From the NCBI RefSeq assembly GCF_038502225.1, contig NC_091325.1:28026424-28090423 (forward strand): a stretch of 64,000 bases of DNA. Reading direction: 5' to 3'. The DNA comes from Cherax quadricarinatus. Taxonomy: Eukaryota; Arthropoda; Malacostraca; Decapoda; Parastacidae. The translations under genes were made by a program, and so were the position numbers. The notes beneath the pieces are model-generated. The model did no database searches. It worked only from the letters and a program-made list of their open reading frames with translations, and was not told the DNA's origin. Of the stretch, positions 50,382-61,600 are shown piece by piece. Position 1 is the stretch's first letter. The number at the start of each line of letters is the position of its first letter.

Positions 50382-50559
50382 AGTCTGGTCACCTCCACTC
50401 AAGGAAGGAGCACGGCACCAGACCTAGCAGCACAAGCTAGTCAGGTCCAACTCACACCCACCCACACCCACTCATGTATTTATCTAACCTATTTTCAAAA
50501 CTACACAACGTTTTAGTCTCATTAACTCTACTCGGGAGTTTGTTCCACTCATCCACAAC

Positions 50560-52362
50560 TCAATTACCAAACCAGTGCTTTCCTATATCCTTCCTGAATC
50601 TGAATTTTCCATTGCTGCGAGTCCTGTCTTGGCTGGGAATTTTAAGCACGCTATTTATATCCCCTTTATTTATTCCTGTTTTCCATTTATACGCCTCGAT
50701 CATATCATCCCTAATTCTACGCCTTTTGAGAGAGTGCAGATTCATCGCCCTCGGTCTATCCTCATACGGAAGTTTTCTGATACATGGGGTCATCTTTGTC
50801 ATCCTCCTCTGTACGTTTTCCATAGCATTTATATCCATTCTGTAATACGGTGACCAGAACTGAGCTGCATAATCTAAATGAGGCCTAACCAAGGATATAT
50901 GGAGTTGAAGAACAACCTGAGGACTTCTATTATTTATACTTCTAGATATGAAGCCAAGAATTCTGTTAGCTTTATTGCGAACACTAATGCACTGTTGTCT
51001 TGGTTTTAGATTACTGCTAACCAGAACTCCTAAATCCTTTTCGCAATCACTAGTATTAAGATCTTCATTATTTAGTTGATATGTGGCATGGTTATTTTCC
51101 TGTCCAACACTTAGAACTTTGCATTTGTCTATATTAAACTGCATCTGCCACTTCTCCGACCGATTCATCAGTCTATTCAAATCATCCTGGAGTGCTCTAG
51201 AGTCCTCATTAGAATGAATTGGACGGCCTATTTTGGTGCCATCAGCAAATTTGCTTATGTCGCTATTTATTCCCTCATCTATATCGTTTATGTGAATTGT
51301 GAACAACAACGGGCCGAACACTGACCCCTGAGGAACACCGATTGTGACGTGCTCCCATTCTGATTTCTCCCCATTTATGCAAAATCTCTGCTGCCTATTT
51401 GTCAGCCATGCCTCTATCCAGGAAAAAATTTCTCCTCCTATTCCGTGTGCCTTAAGTTTCCTCAATAGCCTCTGGTGTGGAACTCTATCGAAAGCCTTAC
51501 TGAAGTCCATATACACAATATCATATTCATTACCATGATCTACCTCCTAAAACACCTTAGTGAAAAATGTTAGTAAATTTGTAAGACAGGAACGCCCCTT
51601 TGTAAAACCATGTTGAGATTCATTAATCAATCTGTGCTTCGGGAATTATTGATTCCATAAATTTTCCCACTGTGGAGGTAAGGCTTATTGGTCTATAGTT
51701 CAAAGCCAAGGACCTGTCACCTGCCTTGTAAATAGGTATTACATTTGCCATTTTCACTTATCAGGCACTATGCCAGTTTGTAGTGATATGTTAAAAAGAT
51801 TAGCCAAAGGTATGCTAAGTTCCTCTTTACATTCCTTTAACACCCTTGCAAACAGTTCATCAGGACCTGGGGATTTGTTAGGTTTTAGTTTCTCTATTTG
51901 TCTGAGGACCATGCTACTAGTTACTGCAATCGTGCATAGTTTATTATCGTTCTGTTCTACATAATCTATTATTTCAAGAATATCGCTAGTATTTTCCTGG
52001 GTGAAAACTGAGAGGAAGTAGGTATTGAGAATTTCACACATATCCCTATCACTGTCAGTGATCTGACCAAAGTTACTCTTAAGTGGGCCAATCTTGTCCC
52101 TAATCTTACTTCTGTATACCTGAATGAACCCTTTTGGGTTAGTCTTTGAAACCCTTGCGACCATAGCCTCATAATCCCTTTTTGCTTTTTTTATTCCTTT
52201 CTTTATTTCTCTCTTTAATTGAATATATTGATTTCTAAACTGCCCATCCTCTCTTTTGATACGCCTATATATACCTCTCTTTTGACCAATGAGATGTTTT
52301 AATCTATTGTTCATCCATTTGGAATAATTTTTGTTAGATCGAACTTTGGCAACCAAGATCAC
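50560..52362 (-). pseudogene. CR1-like reverse transcriptase, broken
   Basis: Two open pieces on -: 52362-51754 (linker and RT start: KWMNNRLKHLIGQKRGIYRR, then SPGPDELFARVLKECKEEL) and 51516-50560 (MDFSKAFDRVPHQRLL, GVPQGSVFGPLLF, KFADGTKIG, to the C-terminus). Between them (51517-51753) the NYRPISLTS and HGF regions are interrupted by frameshifts and stops. The catalytic FADD motif reads FADG here, so even the open part would be inactive. The endonuclease and ORF1 are missing. The order of motifs fits CR1 ORF2. Confidence 0.88.
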
Positions 52363-52373
52363 CTACCTTGGCT

Positions 52374-53124
52374 GTCAGGGGACAGTCGCGCCCATTTGTG
52401 CTCCGTCAAAAACTGCGTGTCTTGATAGTAGTAGAAGGAACAGAATGCGGGAAATAAGCGTGTGCAACCATAAAGTGCATATACTCCTTTGAAAAAACAA
52501 AAAAGGAATATCAGTGAACGCTAAATAGGAAAATATGGATTATAGTGTCACATAGAGAGTGCCGGTGGAGAAACGGTTACCGTGGGAAATAGACCTGACC
52601 AGCACTAGTGAATTATTGCCGGATGTCGACACAAGTGGAAATAAACAAATATCGATCTATCTATAAGTAATATAGTGAGTGACAAGGATATATGTTTGCA
52701 GTGACATAGTGAACTAAATTGTAGATAAGAGAAATTTTAATTATCCCCAAGTATAGCGTACAATATATAGTGTAGATAGGGGAATATCTTGCAAGCGACT
52801 GGCACTAGCGAACTATTGCCAGAGGTCCAGTGAAGTGTTAATAACGGATAAGTAACTACTATAGTCATAAGATATGAAACGAGTGGTGGTAGCATTGAGG
52901 TGCAGGGAATCACAGCATACATAAATTGAGCATACAACCGTTACCTCTACTAAACAGGAAATAATCTTTTCCATAGAAGTGTTGGGTAAAGTTAGCATAG
53001 GCCTAGCTGCTGTGTAAATAATAAAACAATGATCCCAGTATAACGCAGTGAAAAGTGTATTTTGAAAGAATACAATGTATATCCTTGAGATAAACAGTGT
53101 ACAGCACTACATAGAAGGAATTTA

Positions 53125-53158
<34 letters not shown>

Positions 53159-53298
53159 GTAATAAAAAAAATAATAGTGAAGTGTGGCCGTGCGGACGTG
53201 CTGCGCAGTAGCTCCTGATTGAGTTGGCTTTTGCGCAGTGTTGACGTGTACTTGGCTCTGTGAAGACCTGTTTGCGCGCTCTCTAGAATTGAAGCAAG
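52374..53298 (+). promoter_or_regulatory. CR1 5' leader, presumed internal promoter
   Basis: No ORF of note. It contains two diverged copies of a segment about 205 bp apart ('gcactagtgaattattgcc' near 52600 and 'gcactagcgaactattgcc' near 52805), as in LINEs whose 5' UTR is built of monomers. A (TAA)n tract occurs at 53124-53158. A GC-richer stretch directly precedes ORF1. LINEs of this kind are transcribed from an internal 5' promoter; that role is inferred here. Confidence 0.5.
53124..53158. repeat. (TAA)n microsatellite in CR1 leader
   Basis: About 11 AAT repeats, then imperfect copies to about 53175. Confidence 0.95.
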
Positions 53299-54135
53299 AT
53301 GCCCTCCATCGAGCAACTTTACCAACAGCTTAAGGAAGAACTGAGGTTGGCGAATATGGAAATTCGGCGACTGACCGAGGAAAACAAAAAGATTCGGAGT
53401 AGTCCTCCTGTTTTGAGTCCTCAGGTCAAGAAGGGAAACTGGTCAGTGGCTGGACAGCAGGGAAAGAAGTTGACGATCAAGAAGACGAATGGAAAGGTAG
53501 AAACGATGAAGAAGAAAGAGACTGCCGTGGAAACTGTTGTGGAAACATCCAATACATTCTCAGTGCTACCCGACGAATGTGAGTTGACTACTGGGAACGA
53601 CACGACGAAAGACATTAAGGAAGGTAAGAATATTGTTGTTGTTGGGGATAGCCAAGTTAGGTATATGGATAGGGCGTTCTGTTTGAAGGACAGGAGTAGG
53701 AGACAGAGAGTTTGCTTTCCTGGGGCTGGGATGGAGGATATTGTTAGCCGTCTGGATGACATCATGAGAGGTAATGGGAGCAATCCTATTATCTGTCTCA
53801 GTGCTGGAGGCAACGATGTTGGCAGACGTAGGAGTGAGGACCTGATTAGCAGGTATAGGTCAGCAATAGAAATAATTAGAAGTAAGGGTGGGAACCCTCT
53901 CATATGTGGTATTTTGCCAAGGAGGGGAGTTGGAAATGAATGGTTGTCCAGGGCAATTGGTGTCAATTGCTGGCTGGACAAATACTGTAAGGAAAATGCG
54001 GTAACATTCATAGACAACTGGGACCTCTTCTATGGCAGAAATGACATGTATGCTAGGGACGGGATTCACTTATCTAGGTGTGGGGTGGGAGCACTGGCAA
54101 CTGCAGTGGAGGGAGCAGTTAGGACTTTAAACTAG
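53299..54135 (+). CDS. CR1 ORF1 protein, coiled coil plus SGNH (GDSL) esterase domain
   Basis: 278 residues from ATG 53299 ('gcaagatgccc') to TAG. Residues 4-33 form a heptad coiled coil (IEQLYQQLKEELRLANMEI). A basic linker follows (42-75, KKGNW...KKTNGK...KKK). Residues 111-278 match an SGNH hydrolase: block I GDSQ with Ser118, block II FPGAG (Gly142/144), block III AGGNDV with Asn172, block V DGIHL with Asp254 and His257, so the full S/G/N/H set is present. ORF1 proteins of the CR1 group typically carry such an esterase. They are thought to bind the RNA and assist retrotransposition; the substrate is unknown. The stop lies 14 bp before ORF2 in another frame. A related ORF1 piece lies at 61847-62268. 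Confidence 0.9.
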   Translation: MPSIEQLYQQLKEELRLANMEIRRLTEENKKIRSSPPVLSPQVKKGNWSVAGQQGKKLTIKKTNGKVETMKKKETAVETVVETSNTFSVLPDECELTTGNDTTKDIKEGKNIVVVGDSQVRYMDRAFCLKDRSRRQRVCFPGAGMEDIVSRLDDIMRGNGSNPIICLSAGGNDVGRRRSEDLISRYRSAIEIIRSKGGNPLICGILPRRGVGNEWLSRAIGVNCWLDKYCKENAVTFIDNWDLFYGRNDMYARDGIHLSRCGVGALATAVEGAVRTLN

Positions 54136-54149
54136 GAATAGTTAGTGGT

Positions 54150-57089
54150 ATGGGTTTTGGCAGGAAAACAGTGAAGTCCCAGTGTAGTAATATTACGAGT
54201 TCTAGGGTAACTAGTAATAATAAGAACGAGATAGATATTGAAAAGCCAGGGACCTTGGGTGATAAGGACAGTAATAGGTTTAGTAGAAAAATAGAAATGA
54301 GCAGGAAGGGTAAAGAGAAAGGAGAGTCTTTCAATGTTTATTATGCTAATTGCCGTAGTGCTAGGAATAAGATGGACGAGTTGAGATTAGTTGCTAGTGT
54401 AGGTAACATTGATGTATTTGCCTTAACTGAGACGTGGTTTAATTCAAAAAGTCGGGACATGCCTGCGGAATGTCATATTCAGGGTTTTAAATTGTTCCAA
54501 GAAGATAGAAGTATTGGGAGGGGGGGTGGGGTGGCATTGTATGTCCGAGATCGCTTGAACTGTTGCATAAAAACGGGTATTAAGTCTGAAGTAACACATA
54601 CAGAGTCTGTTTGGATAGAATTTTCAGAGGGGCATGAAAAACTGATTTTAGGAGTGATATACCGTCCCCCAAACTTAGATAGGGACCAAGGGAAACTACT
54701 ATGGGAGGAAATTGTTAAGGCCACAAGGCACGATAATGTAGTAATTCTAGGAGACTTTAACTTTAGTCATGTTGATTGGAATTTCTTGACTGGGAATTTA
54801 GAATCATACGACTTCTTAGAAGTATTTCAGGATTGTTTTTTGAAGCAGTTTGTGACAGAACCTACAAGGGGAAATAGCCTGCTTGACTTAGTTATGTCAA
54901 ACAATGAATCCCTTGTTAATAATTTAGAAATTTCAGAGGAACTGGGTGCTAGCGACCACAAATCAATCACATTTAGCATTGAATGGAAGTACGATAGTAG
55001 CGATAATTCAGTAACAGTCCCAGATTTTCGCTTAGCAGATTACGATGGGCTTAGAGAACACTTATCATCTGTTGACTGGGGTAACGAAGAGAGCTATCAA
55101 TATGACAGTTTTCTGAACACTATACATGCTGCTCAAGGAGCGTTTATCCCATATAAAGAAATTAGATCAAATAGAAATGACCCAAAATGGATGAATAATA
55201 GGCTCAAATATCTACTAGGGCATAAGAAAGGAATTTATAGGCGTATCAAAAGAGGTGAGGGTCATCTTATGAATCAGTATATTGACATTAAGAGGGACAT
55301 TAAAAAGGGGATAAGAAAAGCTAAAAGGGACTATGAAATTAAAGTTGCTAGGGATTCTAAAACTAACCCAAAAAGTTTTTTCCAGGTCTATAGAACAAAA
55401 GTTAGAGATAAGATAGGTCCCCTTAAAAATAACTATGGGCACCTTACTGACAAAGAGAATGAAATGTGCTTGATTTTAAATAATTATTTTCTCTCAGTTT
55501 TTACACAGGAAGACACTAACAATATTCCAGTAATTAATTTTTACAGTGGGCTAGAAGAAGATAAATTATGTAACATCACAGTCACTAGTGAGATGGTTGT
55601 GAAGCAGATAGACAGACTGAAGCAAAATAAGTCGCCGGGTCCTGATGAGGTTTTTTCAAGGGTTCTTAAGGAATGCAAAATGGAACTCTGTGAACCATTA
55701 ACTAATATTTTTAATTTATCTCTTCAAACAGGTGTAGTGTCTGATATGTGGAAGATGGCTAATGTAATTCCTATTTTTAAAACAGGGGACAAGTCGTTAC
55801 CGTCAAATTATCGCCCAATAAGCCTGACCTCAATTGTAGGCAAATTACTAGAGTCAATTATAGCTGAGATTATAAGAAGCCATCTCGATAAGCATAGCTT
55901 GATTAATGATACTCAGCATGGATTCACAAGAGGCCGGTCTTGTCTAACTAATTTATTAACTTTCTTCAGTAAAGCTTTTGAGGCTGTTGACCACAATAAA
56001 GAATTTGATATTATTTACTTAGATTTTAGTAAGGCTTTTGATAGAGTTCCGCACCATAGACTGTTAAAGAAAGTGGCAGCTCATGGCATTGGGGGAAAAG
56101 TGCTCTCGTGGATCGAGTCATGGCTCACTGACAGGAAGCAGAGAGTGTCCATAAATGGGGTTAAGTCCGAGTGGGGATCTGTAACAAGTGGCGTTCCACA
56201 GGGATCAGTCTTGGGCCCGTTGTTGTTTATAATATATATCAATGATCTTGATGAGGGAATTACTAGTGATATGAGCAAATTCGCCGATGACACAAAGATA
56301 GGTAGGATAATTGATTCAAACGTAGATGTTATGGAACTTCAGGAGGATTTAAACAAACTCCATTCTTGGTCAGAAAAGTGGCAGATGCAGTTCAATGTAG
56401 ATAAATGCAAGGTTCTGAAGCTTGGGAGTGCCCATAATCCTAGTACTTATAAGTTAAATGATGTAGAACTTAGCCATACAGATTGCGAAAAGGACTTGGG
56501 GGTTATGGTGAGCAGCAACCTTAAACCAAGACAGCAATGCCTAAGCGTACGTAATAAGGCAAATAGATTACTGGGATTTATATCAAGAAGTGTAAGCAAC
56601 AGAAGTCCAGAGGTCATACTGCAGCTTTATACATCATTAGTAAGGCCTCACCTAGATTATGCAGCTCAGTTCTGGTCTCCGTATTACAAAATGGACATAA
56701 ATTCGTTAGAAAATATTCAGCGTAGGATGACTAAATTAATACATAGCATTAGAAATCTTCCTTATGAAGAAAGATTGAAGACTCTTAAGTTACATTCACT
56801 TGTTAGACGAAGAATGAGGGGAGACCTGATCGAAGTGTATAAATGGAAGATAGGTATTAATAAAGGGGATATTAATAAGGTCTTGAGGATGTCTCTCCAA
56901 GAGAGAACCCGCAGTAATGGATTTAAATTAGATAAGTTTAGATTTAGAAAGGACATAGGAAAGTATTGGTTTGGAAATAGGGTAGTTGATGAGTGGAACA
57001 GTCTACCTAGTTGGGTTATTGAGGCTGGGACTTTGGGTAGTTTCAAATCTAGGTTGGATAAGTACATGAGTGGGAGGGGTTGGATTTGA
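54150..57089 (+). CDS. CR1 ORF2 protein, AP endonuclease and reverse transcriptase
   Basis: 979 residues, a normal CR1 ORF2 length, with no stop. It nicks target DNA and copies the LINE RNA there. The endonuclease domain (about 60-275) shows N67 (YYANCRS), E94 (ALTETW), GGGVALYV, Y171 (IYRPP), D202/N204 (GDFNF) and S268-D269-H270. RT (about 480-760) shows SPGPDEVF, NYRPISLTS, HGFTRGRSC, D625 (YLDFSKAFDRV), GVPQGSVLGP (682-) and FADD with D713/D714. The C-terminal region (HLDYAAQFWSPYY, ERRMRGDL-like, FGNRVVDEWNSLP) is typical of CR1 and ends MSGRGWI. ATG 54150 is 14 bp after the ORF1 stop, so reinitiation or readthrough is the likely mode of translation. Confidence 0.93.
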   Translation: MGFGRKTVKSQCSNITSSRVTSNNKNEIDIEKPGTLGDKDSNRFSRKIEMSRKGKEKGESFNVYYANCRSARNKMDELRLVASVGNIDVFALTETWFNSKSRDMPAECHIQGFKLFQEDRSIGRGGGVALYVRDRLNCCIKTGIKSEVTHTESVWIEFSEGHEKLILGVIYRPPNLDRDQGKLLWEEIVKATRHDNVVILGDFNFSHVDWNFLTGNLESYDFLEVFQDCFLKQFVTEPTRGNSLLDLVMSNNESLVNNLEISEELGASDHKSITFSIEWKYDSSDNSVTVPDFRLADYDGLREHLSSVDWGNEESYQYDSFLNTIHAAQGAFIPYKEIRSNRNDPKWMNNRLKYLLGHKKGIYRRIKRGEGHLMNQYIDIKRDIKKGIRKAKRDYEIKVARDSKTNPKSFFQVYRTKVRDKIGPLKNNYGHLTDKENEMCLILNNYFLSVFTQEDTNNIPVINFYSGLEEDKLCNITVTSEMVVKQIDRLKQNKSPGPDEVFSRVLKECKMELCEPLTNIFNLSLQTGVVSDMWKMANVIPIFKTGDKSLPSNYRPISLTSIVGKLLESIIAEIIRSHLDKHSLINDTQHGFTRGRSCLTNLLTFFSKAFEAVDHNKEFDIIYLDFSKAFDRVPHHRLLKKVAAHGIGGKVLSWIESWLTDRKQRVSINGVKSEWGSVTSGVPQGSVLGPLLFIIYINDLDEGITSDMSKFADDTKIGRIIDSNVDVMELQEDLNKLHSWSEKWQMQFNVDKCKVLKLGSAHNPSTYKLNDVELSHTDCEKDLGVMVSSNLKPRQQCLSVRNKANRLLGFISRSVSNRSPEVILQLYTSLVRPHLDYAAQFWSPYYKMDINSLENIQRRMTKLIHSIRNLPYEERLKTLKLHSLVRRRMRGDLIEVYKWKIGINKGDINKVLRMSLQERTRSNGFKLDKFRFRKDIGKYWFGNRVVDEWNSLPSWVIEAGTLGSFKSRLDKYMSGRGWI

Positions 57090-57240
57090 GTGGGACTTTC
57101 ACATCAGAGCTTATTTCTTGGGTGGCATTGAAAATTGGGCAAATGTTTTGTTAGTGGGATGAATTGTAAAGGACCTGCCTAGTATGGGCCAGCAGGCCTC
57201 CTGCAGTGTTCCTCCTTTCTTATGTTCTTATGTTCTTATG
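57090..57240 (+). other. CR1 3' UTR and 8-bp repeat tail
   Basis: Conserved between the copies at 26202, 29340 and here ('gtgggactttcacatcagag', 'aggcctcctgcagtgttcct'), ending in about three TTCTTATG units. This end is what the RT recognises in CR1-type retrotransposition, which explains why truncated copies always keep it. Confidence 0.85.
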
Positions 57241-57265
57241 TGGCAGTGTGGGCAAGTCTGCCCGG

Positions 57266-57352
57266 CTCACACCCACCCTACACCCACTACCCACCCTACA
57301 CCACCACCCACCCTACACCACCACCCACCCTACACCACCACCCACATACTGC
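57266..57352. repeat. 17-bp C-rich tandem repeat
   Basis: About four imperfect copies of 'ctacaccaccacccacc', strand-asymmetric with no G on +. Confidence 0.85.
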
Positions 57353-57464
57353 AAACTTGGTTCGTATAAATACATCTTGCATATTACTGGCACCAGCAAG
57401 AGAAAGGTAAAGTGGAAATCAGTTTTCTTCCGTGGCATACGGAGTGTAGTAGGATACAGACAGG

Positions 57465-58628
57465 ATGTCAGCACAGCATATCTGTGGGACATGTAAAAAA
57501 ATCCTTGGAAGGAAATCCAGAATCACATGCAGCCTATGCTCTTCCAAACACCATATTTCTTGTACTAGACTAAATACTGCCTCAAAAAATGACCTCGAAC
57601 TATCAAGGTGCTTCTAGTTGTGCAATAAAGATGTAGAACTTTGGGCAGGTATCAGAAAGGTACTAAGGAGAGTAATAAATGATAAAAATAATCAAGAAAA
57701 CAAGGATGACCTCTTGGATAGTCTACCAAAAATATATAAAACATGGGAGCAAGAGATAGTGTATCAAAAAATGCAGAATGTCCATACCACAACAGATGAC
57801 TCGAAACTATCTAGTCACCCACATGGTGCTAAGCCAGACCCATCCCCCAGTCATAGCACTAATACCCACAGTGCTGGTGCTGGCCCAGGCTCCCCCAGTC
57901 ATAGCACTAATACCCACAGTGCTGGTGCTGGCCCAGGCTCCCCCAGGCATAGCACTAATACCCACAGTGCTGGTGCTGGCCCAGGCTCCCCCAGTCATAG
58001 CACTAATACCCACAGTGCTGGTGCTGGCCCAGGCCCAGCTGCTGACCCAGACCCAGCCCCAACCCCCAGCCCCTGTGCTGACCCAGACCCAGCCCCCAGC
58101 CTTACTGCCAGCCCAGACTCTCCTAGGGACACTACCCAAACCATCACAAAAACAGTAAATATACAACCATCTAAAACCGTAAATATACAACCATCATTGC
58201 AGAAGACCGTGGCCCACAGTACAGATGTTGGAGAGGAGTCTTCTACTTCTTCCTCTACTGGGGAAAGTAGATGGAATCCAGGACGGGGTGGCCCTGGCTT
58301 GGATACTGAGGATTATAGTGCAGTCCCAGAACCTGCAGAAATTGACAACACACCTCCCAACAATTCTCAACCAAAGGTGAATTTGTGCAAATATTATGCT
58401 TGGGGCATCTGTAAGCATGGAATAACAGGGGAAAAAAATGGGACATGCAACTTTGACCATCCCAAAAAATGTAGCGACCTCCTGTCTAAAGGAGTGTGTC
58501 GTTCTTCTTCCTGTACTTTCTTTCACCCAAAAATGTGCCACTCCTCGGAAGCAGTGTTACAACATCGAGTGCCCTGCATACCATCTAAAAGGGACCAGGA
58601 GGCACAGACCCCACAAGACAAACAATAG
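57465..58628 (+). pseudogene. LINE ORF1, PHD-like finger and two CCCH zinc fingers, one stop
   Basis: Frame from ATG 57465 to TAG 58626, broken by TAG at 57615-57617. The N-terminus has the Cys/His spacing of a PHD-like finger (CGTC, CSLC, HHISC), with the stop just inside its last Cys pair. A Pro/Ser/Ala-rich linker holds four copies of a 16-residue repeat (SPSHSTNTHSAGAGPG; 57844-58036), encoded by a 48-bp minisatellite. Near the C-terminus are two CCCH fingers: C-x7-C-x11-C-x3-H (CKYYAWGIC ... CNFDH) and C-x8-C-x4-C-x3-H (CSDLLSKGVCRSSSCTFFH). Such a protein would bind RNA. Zinc-finger ORF1 proteins occur in LINEs, but I do not recognise this exact combination by name. Confidence 0.8.
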
Positions 58629-58685
58629 TAGCTACGACAACCCAACTCCAGGTGATTTTTTAGTGGCAGGAAACGAAAAAAGAAA

Positions 58686-61600
58686 ATGGAAGGAAATAAC
58701 AAAAATAGTCCACCACCTTGGAGCCTTGTTGGACTGGAGGCGCAGCCAGTGGCCACCCATGGCCCTCCAGAATTACAACTACTGATGCCAATAACAAAAT
58801 CCCCCCAACAAACACAGAATACAACCTTGTTCATATTTGCTAATATACAGGGCCTTAAGCCATCCACCAACAACAAAATACCTTTTATCAGTGGACTTCT
58901 AGTGGAGTCTAATGCAATGTTTGCAGCCTTCACAGAGACTCACACAAAAGATCACTTTGACAGTGAAATATGGATAAGTGGTTACAACCTTTTTAGATGC
59001 GACAGAAAAAAACAGGCAACAAGGGGAGGTTGGCCTGTATGTCAGAGTCCCTTATCTGCACGGAGTTGCTGAACACCACAAATGAGGTAGTTGAAGTTCT
59101 ATCAATAAAGATCGAGAACCAAAACCTAGTCATTGTGGTTGTATACAAGCCACCAGATGCAACCTCACAACAGTTCAAGGAACAGCTACTGAAAATCGAT
59201 TACTGTTTGGAAAACCTTCCAGCTCCATCCCCAAACATCTTACTTACTGCTTGGTGATTTCAACCTAAGGCATACAAAATGGAAGAATGTAGCAAATAAT
59301 GTTATAGCTGAAACAATCCCCGGAGGTAGCGCAGATGAAAGGTCACACACACATGAGCTACTAAGTCTCTGCGAAAAACACACCTTAAGCCAGCAGATAG
59401 TGGAGCCAACAAGACTAGAAAACACACTTGACCTTATCTTCACAAATAATGAGGACCTGATAAGAGACATAAGAATATCAAAAACAACTAATTCCGATCA
59501 CAATCTAATCGAAGTCCAGACGTAAATGCATAGGGGTCCTGAACAGCAGAATGCATGTACCTATGAAGGTGTCTTCACAAAATACAATTTCAACAACAAG
59601 AACATCAACTGGGACCAGGTAAACCATGTCCTAAACGAAACATGTTGGGAAGATGTCTTAAATGACATGGATCCAAACCAGTGCCTTGAAAGGATCAACT
59701 TCCTGGTAGCCGAAGCATGTTCTAGGCATATTCCCCTAAGAAAGAAGAAGAGCAGGAGTAAACTGGAGAGAAAAAGACGCTCCCTCTACAGAAGACGACG
59801 AAGAGTCACTGAGCTCCTCAGGAGTGCTAAAATATCTGATACACGAAAGGAGGCGCTGACCAGGGAAGTGGAAACTATCGAACTTAAGCTAAATGACTCT
59901 TACAGGAACCAGGAGAGGCAAGAGGAGCTTAACGCTATTAGTGAAATTGAAAGAAATTCAAAATATTTCTTTTCATATGCCAAAAACAAGGCAAATACCA
60001 CATCTGGTATCTAGCCCTTACTCAGACAGGATGGGACTTACACAGATGACAACAGGGAAATGAGTGAAATATTGAAATCCCAGTACGACTCTGTGTTTAG
60101 TGAACCACTAATCGGTCTGAGGATCGACGACCCAAATGATTTCTTCATGAATGAGCCTCAAAACTCCATAAATGTATGCCAGATTTCCGACATTGCCCTA
60201 ACTCCGATAGATTTCGAAAAAGCCATTGACAACATGCCTATGCACTCAGCTCCGGGCCCAGACTCGTGGAACTCTGTTTTCATTAAGAACTGCAAGAAAC
60301 CCCTCTCGCGTGCCCTAAGTACACTATGGAGGAGGAGCTTGGACATGGGTGAAATTCCACAGTCACTTAAAACAACGGATATAGCCCCACTCCATAAAAG
60401 TGGCAGCAAAGCATTAGCTAAGAACTATAGACCAATAGCTCTGACGTCCCACATCATAAAAATCTTTGAAAGAGTGCTAAGAAGCAGGATTGCAAAACAC
60501 CTGGATTCCCAAAATCTGCACAATCCAGGGCAACATGGGTTCAGGGCAGGTCGCTCCTGCCTCTCACAACTACTGGATCACTATGACATGGCCTTGGATG
60601 CACTGGAAGAAAATCAGAATGCAGATGTAATATACACAGACTTTGCAAAAGCATTTGACAAATGCCATCATGGTGTAATAGCCCATAAAATACGTGCTAA
60701 AGGAATAACTGGGAAAGTGGGGAGATGGATCTTCAACTTCCTAACAAATCGAACACAAAGGGTAGTGGTCAACAGAGTTAAATCGGAGGCTGCCATAGTG
60801 AAGAGCTCTGTTCCACAAGGCACAGTACTCGCCCCCATCCTCATATCGCCCTTATCCTCATATCAGACATAAACAGAGATATACACCACAGCACCGTATC
60901 ATCCTTTGCGGATGATACTAGGATCTGCATGAGGCTGTCATCTGCTGAGGACGCGGTTAACCTCCAAGAAGATATAAACAAAGTTTTCCAGTGGGCAACG
61001 GTAAACAATATGATGTTCAATGAGGACAAATTCCAACTACTCCGTTATGGAAAACTGGAGGAGATAATAACTAGAACAGAGTATACTACTGACTCCGGCC
61101 ATACAATAGAGCGGAAAAATAATGTAAGGGACCTGGGAGTAGTAATGTCTGAGGATCTCACTTTCAAGGATCACAACAGTGCCACGATCGCACGTGCAAA
61201 GAAAATGATAGGATGGATAATGAGAACTTTCAAAACGAGAGATGCCAAGCCCATGATGATCCTTTTCAAATCACTTGTTCTCTCTAGGCTGGAATACTGC
61301 TGTACATTAACATCTCCATTCAAAGCAGGTGAAATCGCAGATCTAGAGAGTGTACAGAGATCCTTTACTGCACGTATAAGTTCTGTCAAGCACCTTAACT
61401 ACTGGGAACGCTTGGAAGCACTTGACTTGTACTCGTTGGAACGCAGGAGGGAGAGATATATCATAATCTACACTTGGAAAATCTTGGAAGGAATGGTCCC
61501 AAATCTGCACACAGAAATCACTCCCTACGAAAGTAAAAGACTGGGCAGGCGATGCAAAATGCCCCCAATGAAAAGTAGGGGCGCCATTGGTACACTAAGG

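Larger units (their letters stand above)
50203..52373 (-). mobile_element. CR1-like LINE, inverted, 5'-truncated and decayed
   Basis: On the - strand the order is RT region (52362 to 50560), 3' UTR and a terminal tail 'ttcttatgttcttat' at 50203-50217. It is related to the intact CR1 next to it but is a different subfamily: the protein differs throughout and the 3' UTR has its own tandem repeat. It joins the 43-bp satellite at its tail and lies head-to-head with the intact CR1. Confidence 0.88.
52374..57240 (+). mobile_element. Apparently complete CR1 LINE
   Basis: About 4.9 kb holding a 5' leader (left end uncertain, about 52374), ORF1 (53299-54135), ORF2 (54150-57089), a 150-bp 3' UTR and a tail of (TTCTTATG)n at 57217-57240. 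The esterase-type ORF1, the AP-endonuclease/RT ORF2 and the 8-bp terminal repeat are all traits of the CR1 group. Both ORFs are free of stops. Near-identical 3' pieces at 26202 and 27242 show recent activity of the family. Confidence 0.88.

Noticed and set aside
50203..50590. Possible host gene exon upstream of the inverted LINE
   Set aside because: The sequence is the LINE 3' UTR with its 27-bp repeats and 8-bp tail.
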